64,000 nucleotides of DNA from Candidatus Borrarchaeum yapensis. GTDB taxonomy: Archaea; Asgardarchaeota; Sifarchaeia; Borrarchaeales; Borrarchaeaceae. Within the stretch, counting starts at the first letter, position 1, and each line of letters begins with the position of its first letter. The stretch covers positions 1 to 64,000 of the forward strand of contig JAEOSF010000006.1 in assembly GCA_016840515.1 (NCBI GenBank), in the 5' to 3' direction. Position numbers and translations under genes: made by a program. This document shows, in pieces, positions 26,658 to 35,779 of this stretch. Below the pieces are notes generated by a model, which had not been told where the DNA came from, ran no database searches, and saw only the letters and a list, made by a program, of their open reading frames with translations.

Positions 26658-27908
26658 CTACCTCCTGTAAATATGTACTGCGCATGTGCTTCCGGATCCT
26701 CCTACGTTATGGGTTAATCCGATTTCAACGTTTGACACCTGGCGTTTCCCAGCATCACCACGTAGTTGCTTAAATATTTCAACGGTTTGTGCAACTCCGC
26801 TAGCGCCAACCGGATGTCCCTTGCTTTTGAGCCCACCTGATGTATTGATAGGCAGATCTCCATCTAAGGCGGTTCTTCCTTCCAGAGTTACTCTTCCTCC
26901 AGTTCCTTTTTCAAAAAAGCCCAGATCTTCTATTGCCAGAATCTCAGCGATAGTGAAACAATCGTGTACTTCAGCAATTTGGATATCCTGAGGTCCAAGT
27001 CCAGCCATTTGATAAGCCTGTTGACTTGCTACCCTAGCAGCTCTCAGAGAGGTCATAGTATCCCGATCATCTAAAGAAAACGCATCACTACCCTGACCGT
27101 TACCTATAACCCAGATGGGTGTATCTGTATACTTTTTAGCTACCTCTTCAGACGCTAAAAAGACACATGCCGCCCCGTCTGTGATCAATGAGCAATCAAA
27201 CAATCGTAATGGGTATGCAATCATAGGATTTGAACTACTTTTCAGAAATTCATATTCATCAGCCCAACTTGGAACAGTTTGACCCATTTGTTTTGCTCTT
27301 TCAATGCGTTTGTTCATGATGTCCGTGATGGTGTTTTGCATTTGCGCCTTTGGATTAAGCGCACCGTTTGCATGGTTCTTAATTGATACTGCCATTAATT
27401 GTTCCTCTGTTGTGCCGAACTTTGCCATATGTGCTGTGGCCATAGTTGCATATAGACCTGGGAACGTAGCTCCAGCTAAAACTTCTGAGTGCGTGTCGCT
27501 TGCTGCTGCTAAGGCATCTGTCACTTCAGTCGTCGTCAGATTTGTCATCTTTTCAGTGCCTCCGACGCATACAATATCATACTGACCAGAGGCAATAGCT
27601 AAAACACCAAGTCTTAAAGCTACACCACTACTGGCACATGCATCCTCGATCCTCATTGCAGCCTTTGGAGTGAGTCCAACTAGATCCGCCATAAGCGGAG
27701 CAATATGCGTCTGTTTTTCGAAAAGATCAGATGAATAATTGCCTAAAAAGAGGGCTTCAACGTTCTTCACATCAATGTCATTATCCACTGATTTTTTTGA
27801 ATCCAAAAAAGCTTCTACCCAAAGTTCTCGGTTCGTCTTTCTGTCAAATCTACCAAATTTACTCATTCCTGCTCCAATAACTGCTACATTTCGAAAAAGT
27901 CTTCCCAT
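26658..27908 (-). CDS. thiolase (acetyl-CoA C-acetyltransferase)
   Basis: An archaeal SCP-x-type thiolase that would split acetoacetyl-CoA to two acetyl-CoA or run in reverse. Seen: VAVIGAGMSKFGRFDRK, catalytic Cys in EDACASSGVAL, IAEVHDCFTIAEI, NTSGGLKSKGHPVGASG with the catalytic His, and a second active-site region NVGGSGSTCAVHIY. The upstream frame reaches 27923, but GAGGG eight bases before ATG 27908 favours that start. It sits between the crotonase and DUF35-dehydrogenase genes. Confidence 0.9.
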   Translation of the reverse strand: MGRLFRNVAVIGAGMSKFGRFDRKTNRELWVEAFLDSKKSVDNDIDVKNVEALFLGNYSSDLFEKQTHIAPLMADLVGLTPKAAMRIEDACASSGVALRLGVLAIASGQYDIVCVGGTEKMTNLTTTEVTDALAAASDTHSEVLAGATFPGLYATMATAHMAKFGTTEEQLMAVSIKNHANGALNPKAQMQNTITDIMNKRIERAKQMGQTVPSWADEYEFLKSSSNPMIAYPLRLFDCSLITDGAACVFLASEEVAKKYTDTPIWVIGNGQGSDAFSLDDRDTMTSLRAARVASQQAYQMAGLGPQDIQIAEVHDCFTIAEILAIEDLGFFEKGTGGRVTLEGRTALDGDLPINTSGGLKSKGHPVGASGVAQTVEIFKQLRGDAGKRQVSNVEIGLTHNVGGSGSTCAVHIYRR

Positions 27909-27946
27909 ATTATTTTCCCTCATAAAAAATCGAATTGTGTGTCACA

Positions 27947-28723
27947 TCATTTTCCTGTAAAGTTTGGTTTTCTTTTATCAAATAGTGCTTGAATTCCTTC
28001 ACTGAGATCTTCGGTTTCAAAACATTTCTTTTCTGCTTCTAGTTCATGTTTGTATCCTTCTTCGATATTTACCTCAAAAGAAACATTTGCCGATGCTTTA
28101 GCTAATTGCACTGCGATAGGTGCGTTGTTCGCAATTTTTTCTGCTATCTTGGTAGCCAACGTGATTAATTCGTCGGAAGTTACAAGCTTATTAACCAGCC
28201 CTAAGTGTTCTGCATCCTTTGCAGAAATGTGATTTCCCGTCAGAATAAGTTCTTTTGCTCTTCCTAGTCCAATCACTTTGGGCAATCTTTGCGTTGCGCC
28301 CCAACCAGGTATGAGTCCAACTCCAACTTCAGGAGTTCCTAATTTTGCATTCTCAGAAGCAATCCTAATATCACAAGCGAGGGCTAACTCTAAACCGCCA
28401 CCAAGAGCGAATCCATTAATCGCCGCTATGAAAGGTTTTTTCATAGTCTCAATTTTTCGCATAAGCATTTGTCCTTTTTCGATAAATTGTGCAAATTCCG
28501 CTTTGGTGGAGTTTTTAATTCCAGCCAAATCTGCACCAGCACAAAAGGCTTTCTCTCCTTCCCCTGTTATTATTACAACTTTTACTCTCTCATCTTTCTC
28601 TATTTCGTCTAGCAAATTGTCAAATTCGTCTATCACATCTTTATTAAAAGCATTGAGAGCTTTTGGCCTATTAATCGTAACAATTCCTATTTTATCTACC
28701 GCTTCATATTTCAGTGAGTTCAA
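27947..28723 (-). CDS. enoyl-CoA hydratase (crotonase)
   Basis: A crotonase-fold hydratase that adds water to crotonyl-CoA. Seen: GIVTINRPKALNAFN, oxyanion-hole segments EKAFCAGADLAG and NGFALGGGLELALACD, the Glu pair in LGTPEVGVGLIPGWGATQRL, and the C-terminal EGIQALFDKRKPNF. TTG at 28723 has AGGTGA five bases upstream; the GTG at 28732 lies inside that site. First gene of the minus-strand crotonase-thiolase-dehydrogenase operon. Confidence 0.9.
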   Translation of the reverse strand: MNSLKYEAVDKIGIVTINRPKALNAFNKDVIDEFDNLLDEIEKDERVKVVIITGEGEKAFCAGADLAGIKNSTKAEFAQFIEKGQMLMRKIETMKKPFIAAINGFALGGGLELALACDIRIASENAKLGTPEVGVGLIPGWGATQRLPKVIGLGRAKELILTGNHISAKDAEHLGLVNKLVTSDELITLATKIAEKIANNAPIAVQLAKASANVSFEVNIEEGYKHELEAEKKCFETEDLSEGIQALFDKRKPNFTGK

Positions 28724-28898
28724 TATAATCACCTATAACGCTTGTATAGAACTTTGATAACTTTCCTAACTTCACCTCATGTGCCTTTATTTAATAAAAG
28801 TTTGATGTAGAACTATCCCCTCAAATGAAACTTAAAATAGTTTTTTCTCATAGACACAAAATGTTTGTGATGTCGTTAAAAAAAAGAAAAGATGATTG

Positions 28899-29366
28899 TT
28901 ACATCCTACCTTTTAGGAAAAATAGAATCGAATTAAGTAAGCCAGCTATTGCGCCGCCGTAAAAGCCTGGTTCGAACCACCATTCATAATAACTATATGC
29001 AGCCGCAAATGCTGCACCGCCTATAAGCGTAATAATCAAGGTAAAGACTGCAAAAAAGATACCCCATCTTGAAAAGTTTTCTGGCAGAAACTGAGAAAGT
29101 ATGGTCTCAGGCCACAACTCATTAACGCATATCACAATTTGTCCAAGCAGAAGTAACATAGCAAGAATAATCGCCGTTCTATCAACTGCGGTTGCATATT
29201 CACAGGTTAAGCAGGAATAACGGTACCCTGAATAATAACCCGTTAAATAAAATCCTGCAAAAGGCGTAAAGGTAACAAGAATAAACCCTATTATACTCAG
29301 CACAAGAATAATTAACGAATAAATCCTTAGTGACGCAAATCCTAAATTTGAGTTCGAATCCGACAA
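28899..29366 (-). CDS. four-helix membrane protein, unknown
   Basis: A 155-residue protein with four hydrophobic segments (near 12-38, 62-84, 98-122 and 136-150) and two Cys in the first outside loop (RYSCLTCEY). It begins with TTG, preceded at the right distance by GGGGAGG. No family recognised. Confidence 0.65.
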   Translation of the reverse strand: MSDSNSNLGFASLRIYSLIILVLSIIGFILVTFTPFAGFYLTGYYSGYRYSCLTCEYATAVDRTAIILAMLLLLGQIVICVNELWPETILSQFLPENFSRWGIFFAVFTLIITLIGGAAFAAAYSYYEWWFEPGFYGGAIAGLLNSILFFLKGRM

Positions 29367-29516
29367 ATTTAATCCTCCCCAAGACTTCTGAATTAAAAAT
29401 ATATGTATCTATTTGCTAATATAAAAAAATTGGTATAGGCTAGATTCTGATGCGTATTGTTAAAGAATGTTTTAAACGGAAAAAAGAACTATGGCCTAGC
29501 AAAACGCCAAGCCGAC

Positions 29517-30977
29517 TTATTCTTTGAATTCTGGAAAGGCTTCAAATGGTTCGATGCCCGCAAGCACTTTTGCGATTTTCTTTCGTGTTTCCCAATCGTA
29601 ACCTCTATTGATTGTGATTCGTTGCGCTTCTGGCGATCCGCCGCCGTGGCAAGATGCAACCATGAGCCAGCCTGCAAACCCATGTGCTGTCAAATCTTCC
29701 ACTAATTTGAAGGCTTTCATTCTGTCTTCAGAAGGAATTTCTGCTTTTCCTTTCATGTATTTTTCGAGGTCAGGGCGTGTTTCAGGGTTTTCAAAGTCTG
29801 CGCCTGAGGGACAGGTAACCGCAAATCCTCCGGCGATATCATGGACGCGATAAATCTCTTCGTATATGTGAGTTCCCGCGATATACTTGCCAATATTGAC
29901 ATAAGTAATATCAGGGATATACGTACCAGGTCCCATTGAATGCCCCCTCACACTACCTGTAATTCCGCATGCGTACATCTGCTCTGCTGTACATGCTAGA
30001 TCTGTGAGTTTGCCCTTAATATGCGAAGCGTGATCTACGCCATTGTATTCTGCAATTAAGGCAGCAGTTCCTGAGAGCAAATCAGTCACGGCTGGCTTGC
30101 AACCACAATATGCATGTCTATGATAAATTCCAAACCCCTCAGCTACTTGACCTGCGAGCTCCCACTCTCCTGCCATAAACACACGATCCCATGGGACAAA
30201 TACATCCTGTAAGATTGTTAAAGTTTCTGTAACACCCCATCTTTGTCCAAAGGGACTGTCTATTTTACTTGTTCTTTTTGGCACAGTTGAACGAGCAATG
30301 AATTTCATACCTTCGGCGTCCACAGGTAACGCGAATGCAACGGCATAATCCTTGTCTTCCTCTCTCATTGCGCGTGTTGGCAGGAAAATTATCTCATTAG
30401 CAGGAATAGCTGCAGTTGTATGACATTTCGCCCCTCTAACAGTGATCCCCTCGTCATTCCTATCAACAATTCGAACATAAAGGTCGAGATCAGCTTGTTC
30501 TGCTGGTCTTAACCTCCGATCTCCTTTTACGTCCGTCATAGCACCCGTGGCGCAGACATCTTCCTTCTGGAACCATTTCATATATTCAATGAAGTTGTCA
30601 TAATACTTTGTTCCATATTTCTTGTCAGAAAGCCACGTTGTTATTGAGAGTGTGTTAAGAGCATCTATAGCCATACATCTTTGAATACAACAGCAATATC
30701 GAGCGTATAGTCGGGTCATTTGAACTTTTTTCATTAAATCATCATTCGATTGGTGAATATGAGTGAACCGATTGATTTTTTCGCCAGTGAGATGCGATGT
30801 GGCTGTGGTTAGATGTTCATATCTGGGATCTTTTGCTAACTCGTAGGTGAACGCTAAAACATCGATTTGAGGCTTGAATAGTGGATGATTAATACGATCT
30901 TCTATTTTTTCACCATACATGTAAATCTCAGGTTTTTGTTGAAGTAAGCTTTCAATATATTCTTCTTTTGTTTTCAA
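29517..30977 (-). CDS. abfD: 4-hydroxybutyryl-CoA dehydratase
   Basis: A radical-mechanism FAD/[4Fe-4S] dehydratase that converts 4-hydroxybutyryl-CoA to crotonyl-CoA and can isomerise vinylacetyl-CoA. Cluster ligands are visible: ARYCCCIQRCMAID gives the two N-terminal Cys and YHRHAYCGCKPAV the His and third Cys. Other family marks: ATGAMTDVKGDR, RGAKCHTTAAIPANE, VPWDRVFMAGEWE. The frame opens at 31016, but TTG 30977 with GGAGG seven bases upstream gives 486 residues, the usual length. Together with the nearby crotonase, dehydrogenase and thiolase it completes the route to acetyl-CoA. Confidence 0.9.
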   Translation of the reverse strand: MKTKEEYIESLLQQKPEIYMYGEKIEDRINHPLFKPQIDVLAFTYELAKDPRYEHLTTATSHLTGEKINRFTHIHQSNDDLMKKVQMTRLYARYCCCIQRCMAIDALNTLSITTWLSDKKYGTKYYDNFIEYMKWFQKEDVCATGAMTDVKGDRRLRPAEQADLDLYVRIVDRNDEGITVRGAKCHTTAAIPANEIIFLPTRAMREEDKDYAVAFALPVDAEGMKFIARSTVPKRTSKIDSPFGQRWGVTETLTILQDVFVPWDRVFMAGEWELAGQVAEGFGIYHRHAYCGCKPAVTDLLSGTAALIAEYNGVDHASHIKGKLTDLACTAEQMYACGITGSVRGHSMGPGTYIPDITYVNIGKYIAGTHIYEEIYRVHDIAGGFAVTCPSGADFENPETRPDLEKYMKGKAEIPSEDRMKAFKLVEDLTAHGFAGWLMVASCHGGGSPEAQRITINRGYDWETRKKIAKVLAGIEPFEAFPEFKE

Positions 30978-31177
30978 AGTCTTGCCTCCAAAATTAGTAG
31001 ATGCACTATTGTACAAGAGGCGATTAAAAAACCTTATTCTTTAGGTCAAATCTGAGCATAGCTGTTGATTGAGCTATGTTTTTTTATAGAAAGAGGCACA
31101 AAAGGACCTTGCAGTTAATCTTGTTGTTTTAGTTTAACTCTCAAACGATATTTGTAGTTGATTGCCGAGGTGTCTCT

Positions 31178-31948
31178 ATGAATAAAAGGCTCAAAGATAA
31201 AATTGCGATTGTTACAGGGAGTTCAGTTGGAATTGGCAAGGCGATTGCATTAACTTATGCAAAAGAAGGTGCAATTATAGTTACAAATTCTAGAAAATTA
31301 GAGAGAGCAGAAGCTACAGCCAGTCAAATCAGAGCTATTGGAAGTCAAGCACTTGCTATTGAAGCAGATCTTACAAAATCGACCGATATAGATTATCTCA
31401 TTGATATAACAATTGAAAAATTTGGCAGAATCGATATTCTTGTAAATAATGCTGGAATCGCAATGATTTCGCCAACGGAGGATCTTTCTGAGCATGACTG
31501 GGATCGTGCAATAGCTATCGATCTCAAGGCGACCTTTCTTTGTTCTCAAAAAGCGGTTAAACGCTCCATGATACCTCAAAAAAGCGGTGTGATCATTAAC
31601 CTTAGTTCAATTTTAGGCAAAGTTGCTTTACCTATGCGAGCAGCTTATTGTGCATCAAAGGCAGGAGTAATTGCATTAACACAAGTCATGGGTTCCGAAT
31701 GGGCTAAGTATAACATACGCGTCGTTGCAATCGGTCCTGGTTATATATTGACTGAGTTAGTACAACAATCGATTGATACAGGTGTCTTTAATGCTGATAC
31801 TCTCATTAATCGGACACCTATGAAGCGGTTTGGTAAGCTTGAGGAAATAGCGAATTTAGCGGTATTTTTAGCATCAGATGATGCCGGTTACATTACAGGA
31901 GAAGTGATCTTCGTAGATGGTGGTATGACGGCCACTGGGGGTTGGTAA
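31178..31948 (+). CDS. short-chain dehydrogenase/reductase (FabG-like)
   Basis: A 256-residue classical SDR. Seen: TGSSVGIGKAIA cofactor motif, NNAGIAMIS, catalytic Ser in INLSSILG and YCASKAG (Tyr and Lys), and the C-terminal ASDDAGYITGEVIFVDGG. An Asn-Ser-Arg after the second strand (VTNSRKLERA) suggests NADP preference. Divergent from the dehydratase gene and perhaps part of the same acyl-CoA metabolism, but substrate is not determinable. Confidence 0.85.
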   Translation: MNKRLKDKIAIVTGSSVGIGKAIALTYAKEGAIIVTNSRKLERAEATASQIRAIGSQALAIEADLTKSTDIDYLIDITIEKFGRIDILVNNAGIAMISPTEDLSEHDWDRAIAIDLKATFLCSQKAVKRSMIPQKSGVIINLSSILGKVALPMRAAYCASKAGVIALTQVMGSEWAKYNIRVVAIGPGYILTELVQQSIDTGVFNADTLINRTPMKRFGKLEEIANLAVFLASDDAGYITGEVIFVDGGMTATGGW

Positions 31949-31992
31949 GCAGATACCACATTTATCGTCCTTTTACCAGCCATTCCTATCCT

Positions 31993-32496
31993 CTAATTCT
32001 TACGCGGTTTTCTAATTTCTTTTAATCTCTTTTGAAAATGAGTGAGCCCTTTCACGAGAAGGATCATATCTTCGAGATCTCTTTGACCTACATAAATTGC
32101 ACCTATTAATGCTTCGAAGCAATCAGCAGCTTGTTTTGGACTTAATTTGCCAATTTCATTATACTTCACTTCTTCAGCAAGTGGTGCAAGATCAGCATTA
32201 CTCTCCAAATTTTTCCTAAAATCAGTTAATTCGCCTGGTTGAAATTCTTCGCCTCTATAATATAATAGAATTCCATGAATCGCTTTTAAGATCGAATCTC
32301 CAAGAAATTCCAATCTCTTAAATTCCTCAGAAGGTAATTTAGAACCGCGTATGGACATAGCATTCCATAAAATCTCTTCTTTTTCGAAATTATAATGTAT
32401 AATGTTTTGTATTTTTCTTCCAAGTTTTTGAAATTCTGACCATCGATCTGGATAATGTTGTTTAAAGATTTCCTTAAAATGTGCCAAGATCCTCAC
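31993..32496 (-). CDS. ribonuclease III catalytic domain, no dsRNA-binding domain
   Basis: A 167-residue RNase III. The signature RLEFLGDSIL contains Glu63 and Asp67, and QAADCFEALIGAIYV contains Asp125 and Glu128, the full set of metal ligands at canonical spacing (E-x3-D, D-x2-E). The protein stops about 35 residues after the last motif, so it lacks the dsRNA-binding domain of bacterial enzymes. It should cut double-stranded RNA as a dimer. RNase III is uncommon in archaea. The neighbour on the same strand is a peroxiredoxin. Confidence 0.85.
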   Translation of the reverse strand: MRILAHFKEIFKQHYPDRWSEFQKLGRKIQNIIHYNFEKEEILWNAMSIRGSKLPSEEFKRLEFLGDSILKAIHGILLYYRGEEFQPGELTDFRKNLESNADLAPLAEEVKYNEIGKLSPKQAADCFEALIGAIYVGQRDLEDMILLVKGLTHFQKRLKEIRKPRKN

Positions 32497-32544
32497 CCAA
32501 ATAATCTATTAATTTTCCTTGAAGTATTTCAACTAATGTTTTTT

Positions 32545-33027
32545 CTAGGATGTCAGTCCCTCTAGAGTATTTTCTATTTCTTCATATGGCGGCTCAATTT
32601 TGGGGTTCTCTGATACCCATACATAACGTACAATCCCCACTTTATCAATAATAAAGACAGCACGCATTGCAACAGTGTAGCCGCGCAACCCTGCGAAGTC
32701 CTTTGCTTCAATCCCATAAAGTCGAATTACTTCTCTGTTATAATCATTTAGCAGAGGAAACTCCAACAAGTTTGCCCCTGCAAAAGCCCTATTCGTGAAA
32801 GGATCGTTTACACTTATTCCGAGAACTTGAGCATTTAGATTGTTAAACCTTGACAAAGAATCTTGAAAGGTACAGAGCGATTTTTGGCAAGTAGGAGTAA
32901 ATGCCCCTGGGTAAAAGTACAAGACAACATTTTTCCCGCGAAAGTCACTCAATCTTTGAGGTTTCAACTCTGTGTCGGTTAGAGTGAAATCAGGGGCTTC
33001 CTGATCAGTTTTTACTTTAGAATCCAT
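32545..33027 (-). CDS. peroxiredoxin (BCP/PrxQ type)
   Basis: A thiol peroxidase that reduces peroxides. Peroxidatic Cys47 and a likely resolving Cys52 are in PGAFTPTCQKSLCTFQ, the PrxQ-like CxxxxC spacing; APDFTLTDTEL and GISVNDPFTNRAF fit the fold. At 160 residues it is of normal size. Expected to protect this anaerobe's Fe-S enzymes. Confidence 0.88.
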   Translation of the reverse strand: MDSKVKTDQEAPDFTLTDTELKPQRLSDFRGKNVVLYFYPGAFTPTCQKSLCTFQDSLSRFNNLNAQVLGISVNDPFTNRAFAGANLLEFPLLNDYNREVIRLYGIEAKDFAGLRGYTVAMRAVFIIDKVGIVRYVWVSENPKIEPPYEEIENTLEGLTS

Positions 33028-33163
33028 TAATTGAACCCCGCTCGTTATCTATTGACTATTTGTAACATGGTTTCTCTATAAAGTCGTTTCTAAATAGGAA
33101 AAAGTATTTTTTTAAATATGAAGAGGTATGCGTTTACTATCATTTCTACATTGATGTGATTTT

Positions 33164-34162
33164 ATGAAAATGGCTTTTTACGAAGTTGAACAATGGCAAG
33201 AAGAGTATTTACTAAAGCAACTTGAAGGACACGAATTATACTTTTTCGAATACTGTTTGAGTTCGCCAGATGTTATTGTTGACGAGGTTCGTGACGCCGA
33301 TATTCTCTCTACAATGGGGCGTGGACATCATCCAAATAAAGCTGCTTTGGATCGTTTTCCGAATCTCAAATTTATAGCACTCAGATGTACTGGATTTGAT
33401 CATGTAGACCTAGAAGAATGTAAGAGACGTAGTATCCCCGTGAGCAATGTCCCAGCTTATGGCGACAATACAGTGGCAGAGCAAGGATTTTGTTTATTAT
33501 TGGCATTGATGCGGCGATTCCCTCAATATAATTCAATGGTTGCTGCTGAAGATTTCTCTGTTGGGCCAATAGGATTTGATCTAAAAGGGAAAACTCTAGG
33601 AGTAGTTGGTGCTGGTCGAATTGGACTCTATGCTATTAAAATCGGACGCGGATTTGGGATGGATGTACTTGCATATGATATTATCTTTAATGATTTTGCT
33701 CGCGAAACGCTTGGATACGAATATGTATCTCTTGAAGAATTGTTGAAAAACTCGGATGTAATCTCTCTGCATGCACCATACAATAAATACACTCATCACA
33801 TGATCAACAAGGATAATATTAAGTTAATTAAACCAGGTGCTGTACTTGTTAATACGGCCCGTGGTGCAATTGTAGAACTTGGAGCTCTTAAACAGGCATT
33901 GGAAGAAGGAATTCTTAGTGGCGCGGCTTTAGATGTCATTGAAGGCGAGGAATTGCTTTTAAAAGATCGAGCATCACTTTCTCAAGAAGAAACAGATATT
34001 ATAGAACAAGTTTTGAGCATCATTAAACGCGATAATGTTGTGTTCACTCCACACATCGCATATTATACCAGAGAAGCGGCAGAAAGAATTCTAGACACAT
34101 CAATTGCCAATATTAAAGCGTTTTTAAAAGGACGTCCCCAAAATGTGGTTTCAAAAACATAA
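33164..34162 (+). CDS. D-2-hydroxyacid dehydrogenase (LdhA-like)
   Basis: A 332-residue NAD-dependent D-isomer 2-hydroxyacid dehydrogenase. Seen: FIALRCTGFDHVDLEECKRR, PAYGDNTVAEQGFCLLLALMRR, the NAD motif LGVVGAGRIGLYAIKIG, ISLHAPYNKYTHHMIN, LVNTARGAIVE (catalytic Arg), and FTPHIAYYT (catalytic His). Closest in type to D-lactate dehydrogenase, interconverting pyruvate and D-lactate. It lies just before the pyruvate oxidoreductase operon. Confidence 0.85.
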   Translation: MKMAFYEVEQWQEEYLLKQLEGHELYFFEYCLSSPDVIVDEVRDADILSTMGRGHHPNKAALDRFPNLKFIALRCTGFDHVDLEECKRRSIPVSNVPAYGDNTVAEQGFCLLLALMRRFPQYNSMVAAEDFSVGPIGFDLKGKTLGVVGAGRIGLYAIKIGRGFGMDVLAYDIIFNDFARETLGYEYVSLEELLKNSDVISLHAPYNKYTHHMINKDNIKLIKPGAVLVNTARGAIVELGALKQALEEGILSGAALDVIEGEELLLKDRASLSQEETDIIEQVLSIIKRDNVVFTPHIAYYTREAAERILDTSIANIKAFLKGRPQNVVSKT

Positions 34163-34298
34163 GAACGCTCATATTATGTTATCTTAATTGTCAGAAATCC
34201 TCTAGATGCAAAACTTATTTAAGATTACTTCATACAGGAAGCATATCTTTCCTATTTATCTTATTTGATGATTCTTAGTTTTATTGAAGGTGAATGAA

Positions 34299-34571
34299 GT
34301 GGAAAAGATACGACCTACTCCTGGGGCCGTGGTCCCATCTGGAACGTCTGATAAGTATATTAAAACTGGGACATGGCGTTTTGAGAGACCTATTATAGAC
34401 AATAAAAAATGTATTCGATGTCTTCTCTGTTGGATTTTTTGTCCCGATGCATCGATAGTACAGAAGGATGATGACACAATGGATGTGTTATATGATTTCT
34501 GTAAAGGCTGTGGAATTTGTGCGTATGAATGCCCTGTAGAGGCAATTAAGATGGAGGAAGAAATCAGATGA
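34299..34571 (+). CDS. porD: pyruvate:ferredoxin oxidoreductase, delta (ferredoxin) subunit
   Basis: A 90-residue dicluster ferredoxin subunit. Two [4Fe-4S] motifs: CIRCLLCWIFCPDAS and CKGCGICAYECPVEA; the flanking TGTWRFERPII is typical of PorD. GTG at 34299 has AAGGTGA five bases upstream and is preferred to TTG 34284. First gene of porDABG; it overlaps porA by four bases. Confidence 0.9.
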   Translation: MEKIRPTPGAVVPSGTSDKYIKTGTWRFERPIIDNKKCIRCLLCWIFCPDASIVQKDDDTMDVLYDFCKGCGICAYECPVEAIKMEEEIR

Positions 34572-35779
34572 CGAAAGTTCAAGAAGAAAAAACCATTAAA
34601 AAACTGACAATGACTGGCGCAAGTGCTGCAGCAATCGGAGCGATGTTATCTCGGGTTGAAGTAATAGCAGCATATCCAATTACACCGATGACAAGCGCTG
34701 TAGAATACTTAGCTGAGGCTATTGCTAATGGTGAACTAAATGCCGAACTACTTACTGTTGAGAGCGAGCATTCGGCTATGACAGCATGTATTAACGCATC
34801 TCTGGCGGGCGCACGTACCTTCACAGCAACGAGCTCGCAAGGTCTGCTTCTTATGCATGAGATGGTTCATTGGGCTGGTGGATCGCGTGTACCTATTGTG
34901 ATGGCTGTTGGTAATCGCGCTGTTTGTGTGCCGTGGTGTCTTAATGTTGATCATCAGGATTCAATGTCACAGAGAGACACTGGGTGGATGCAGTTCTATG
35001 TTGAGAGCGCTCAGGAAGTACTGGACACGATTATCCAAGCGTATCGCGTCGCAGAGGATAAGGCTATAATTCTTCCTGCTATGGTCTGTTTGGACGGATT
35101 CATTCTTACACACACTCGGGAAAGAGTATTTGTTCCTCTTCAAAGAAAAATAGACGATTTCTTGCCTCCATATAGTCCAGAGCACTTCTATATCGATGCA
35201 GATAGACCTTTATCTCAAAATGTTGTTGGATTAACGAGTTCTTACATGGAGTTCAGATACTTACAACAGGAGTCTATGAATAAAGCAAAACATCTCATAG
35301 AGCAAGTGAATAATGATTTTGCCGATGAATTCGGCCGTTCATGGGGAGGACTCATCGATACGTACTATTGTGAGGATGCTGAGGCAGCAGTTATTGCAAT
35401 GGGTACAGCAGCTAGCACAGCTAGAGCAGCAGTTAAAGAACTTAGATCTGAAGGCAAGAGTGTCGGATTAATCAAACTTCGTGTATTCCGACCATTTCCC
35501 GATGAGGAATTGCAGAAAATATGTTCAGGCATGAACGCTATTGCCGTCATTGACCGCAATTTTTCTTTTGGTTCTGGAGGCAATGCATACAATAGGATCC
35601 GTTCTGCTTTGTACGACTTAAAGCAACGTCCATTGATATTGGGACACATTGCTGGTTTAGGCGGTCGTGATATTTCTGTAAGTGATATTAAAACTATTTT
35701 AAATAAGGCACTTGAAGCTGGAAAAACTGGCGAGATCCAACAGGCTGTTGAATGGGTCAACCTGAAGGAGGTAAAATAA
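34568..35779 (+). CDS. porA: pyruvate:ferredoxin oxidoreductase, alpha subunit
   Basis: Alpha subunit of the four-subunit enzyme that converts pyruvate and CoA to acetyl-CoA, CO2 and reduced ferredoxin. Seen: EVIAAYPITPMTSAVEYLAE, ESEHSAMTACINASLAGARTFTATSSQG (in parts), MAVGNRAVCVPWCLNVDHQD and VFRPFPDEEL. Translation is coupled to porD (ATGA), and porB starts directly after its stop. Confidence 0.9.
   Translation: MTKVQEEKTIKKLTMTGASAAAIGAMLSRVEVIAAYPITPMTSAVEYLAEAIANGELNAELLTVESEHSAMTACINASLAGARTFTATSSQGLLLMHEMVHWAGGSRVPIVMAVGNRAVCVPWCLNVDHQDSMSQRDTGWMQFYVESAQEVLDTIIQAYRVAEDKAIILPAMVCLDGFILTHTRERVFVPLQRKIDDFLPPYSPEHFYIDADRPLSQNVVGLTSSYMEFRYLQQESMNKAKHLIEQVNNDFADEFGRSWGGLIDTYYCEDAEAAVIAMGTAASTARAAVKELRSEGKSVGLIKLRVFRPFPDEELQKICSGMNAIAVIDRNFSFGSGGNAYNRIRSALYDLKQRPLILGHIAGLGGRDISVSDIKTILNKALEAGKTGEIQQAVEWVNLKEVK

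Noticed and set aside
28960..29000. ggttcgaacc resembling a tRNA T-arm
   Set aside because: It lies inside the reading frame of a membrane protein and no acceptor, D or anticodon arms surround it.
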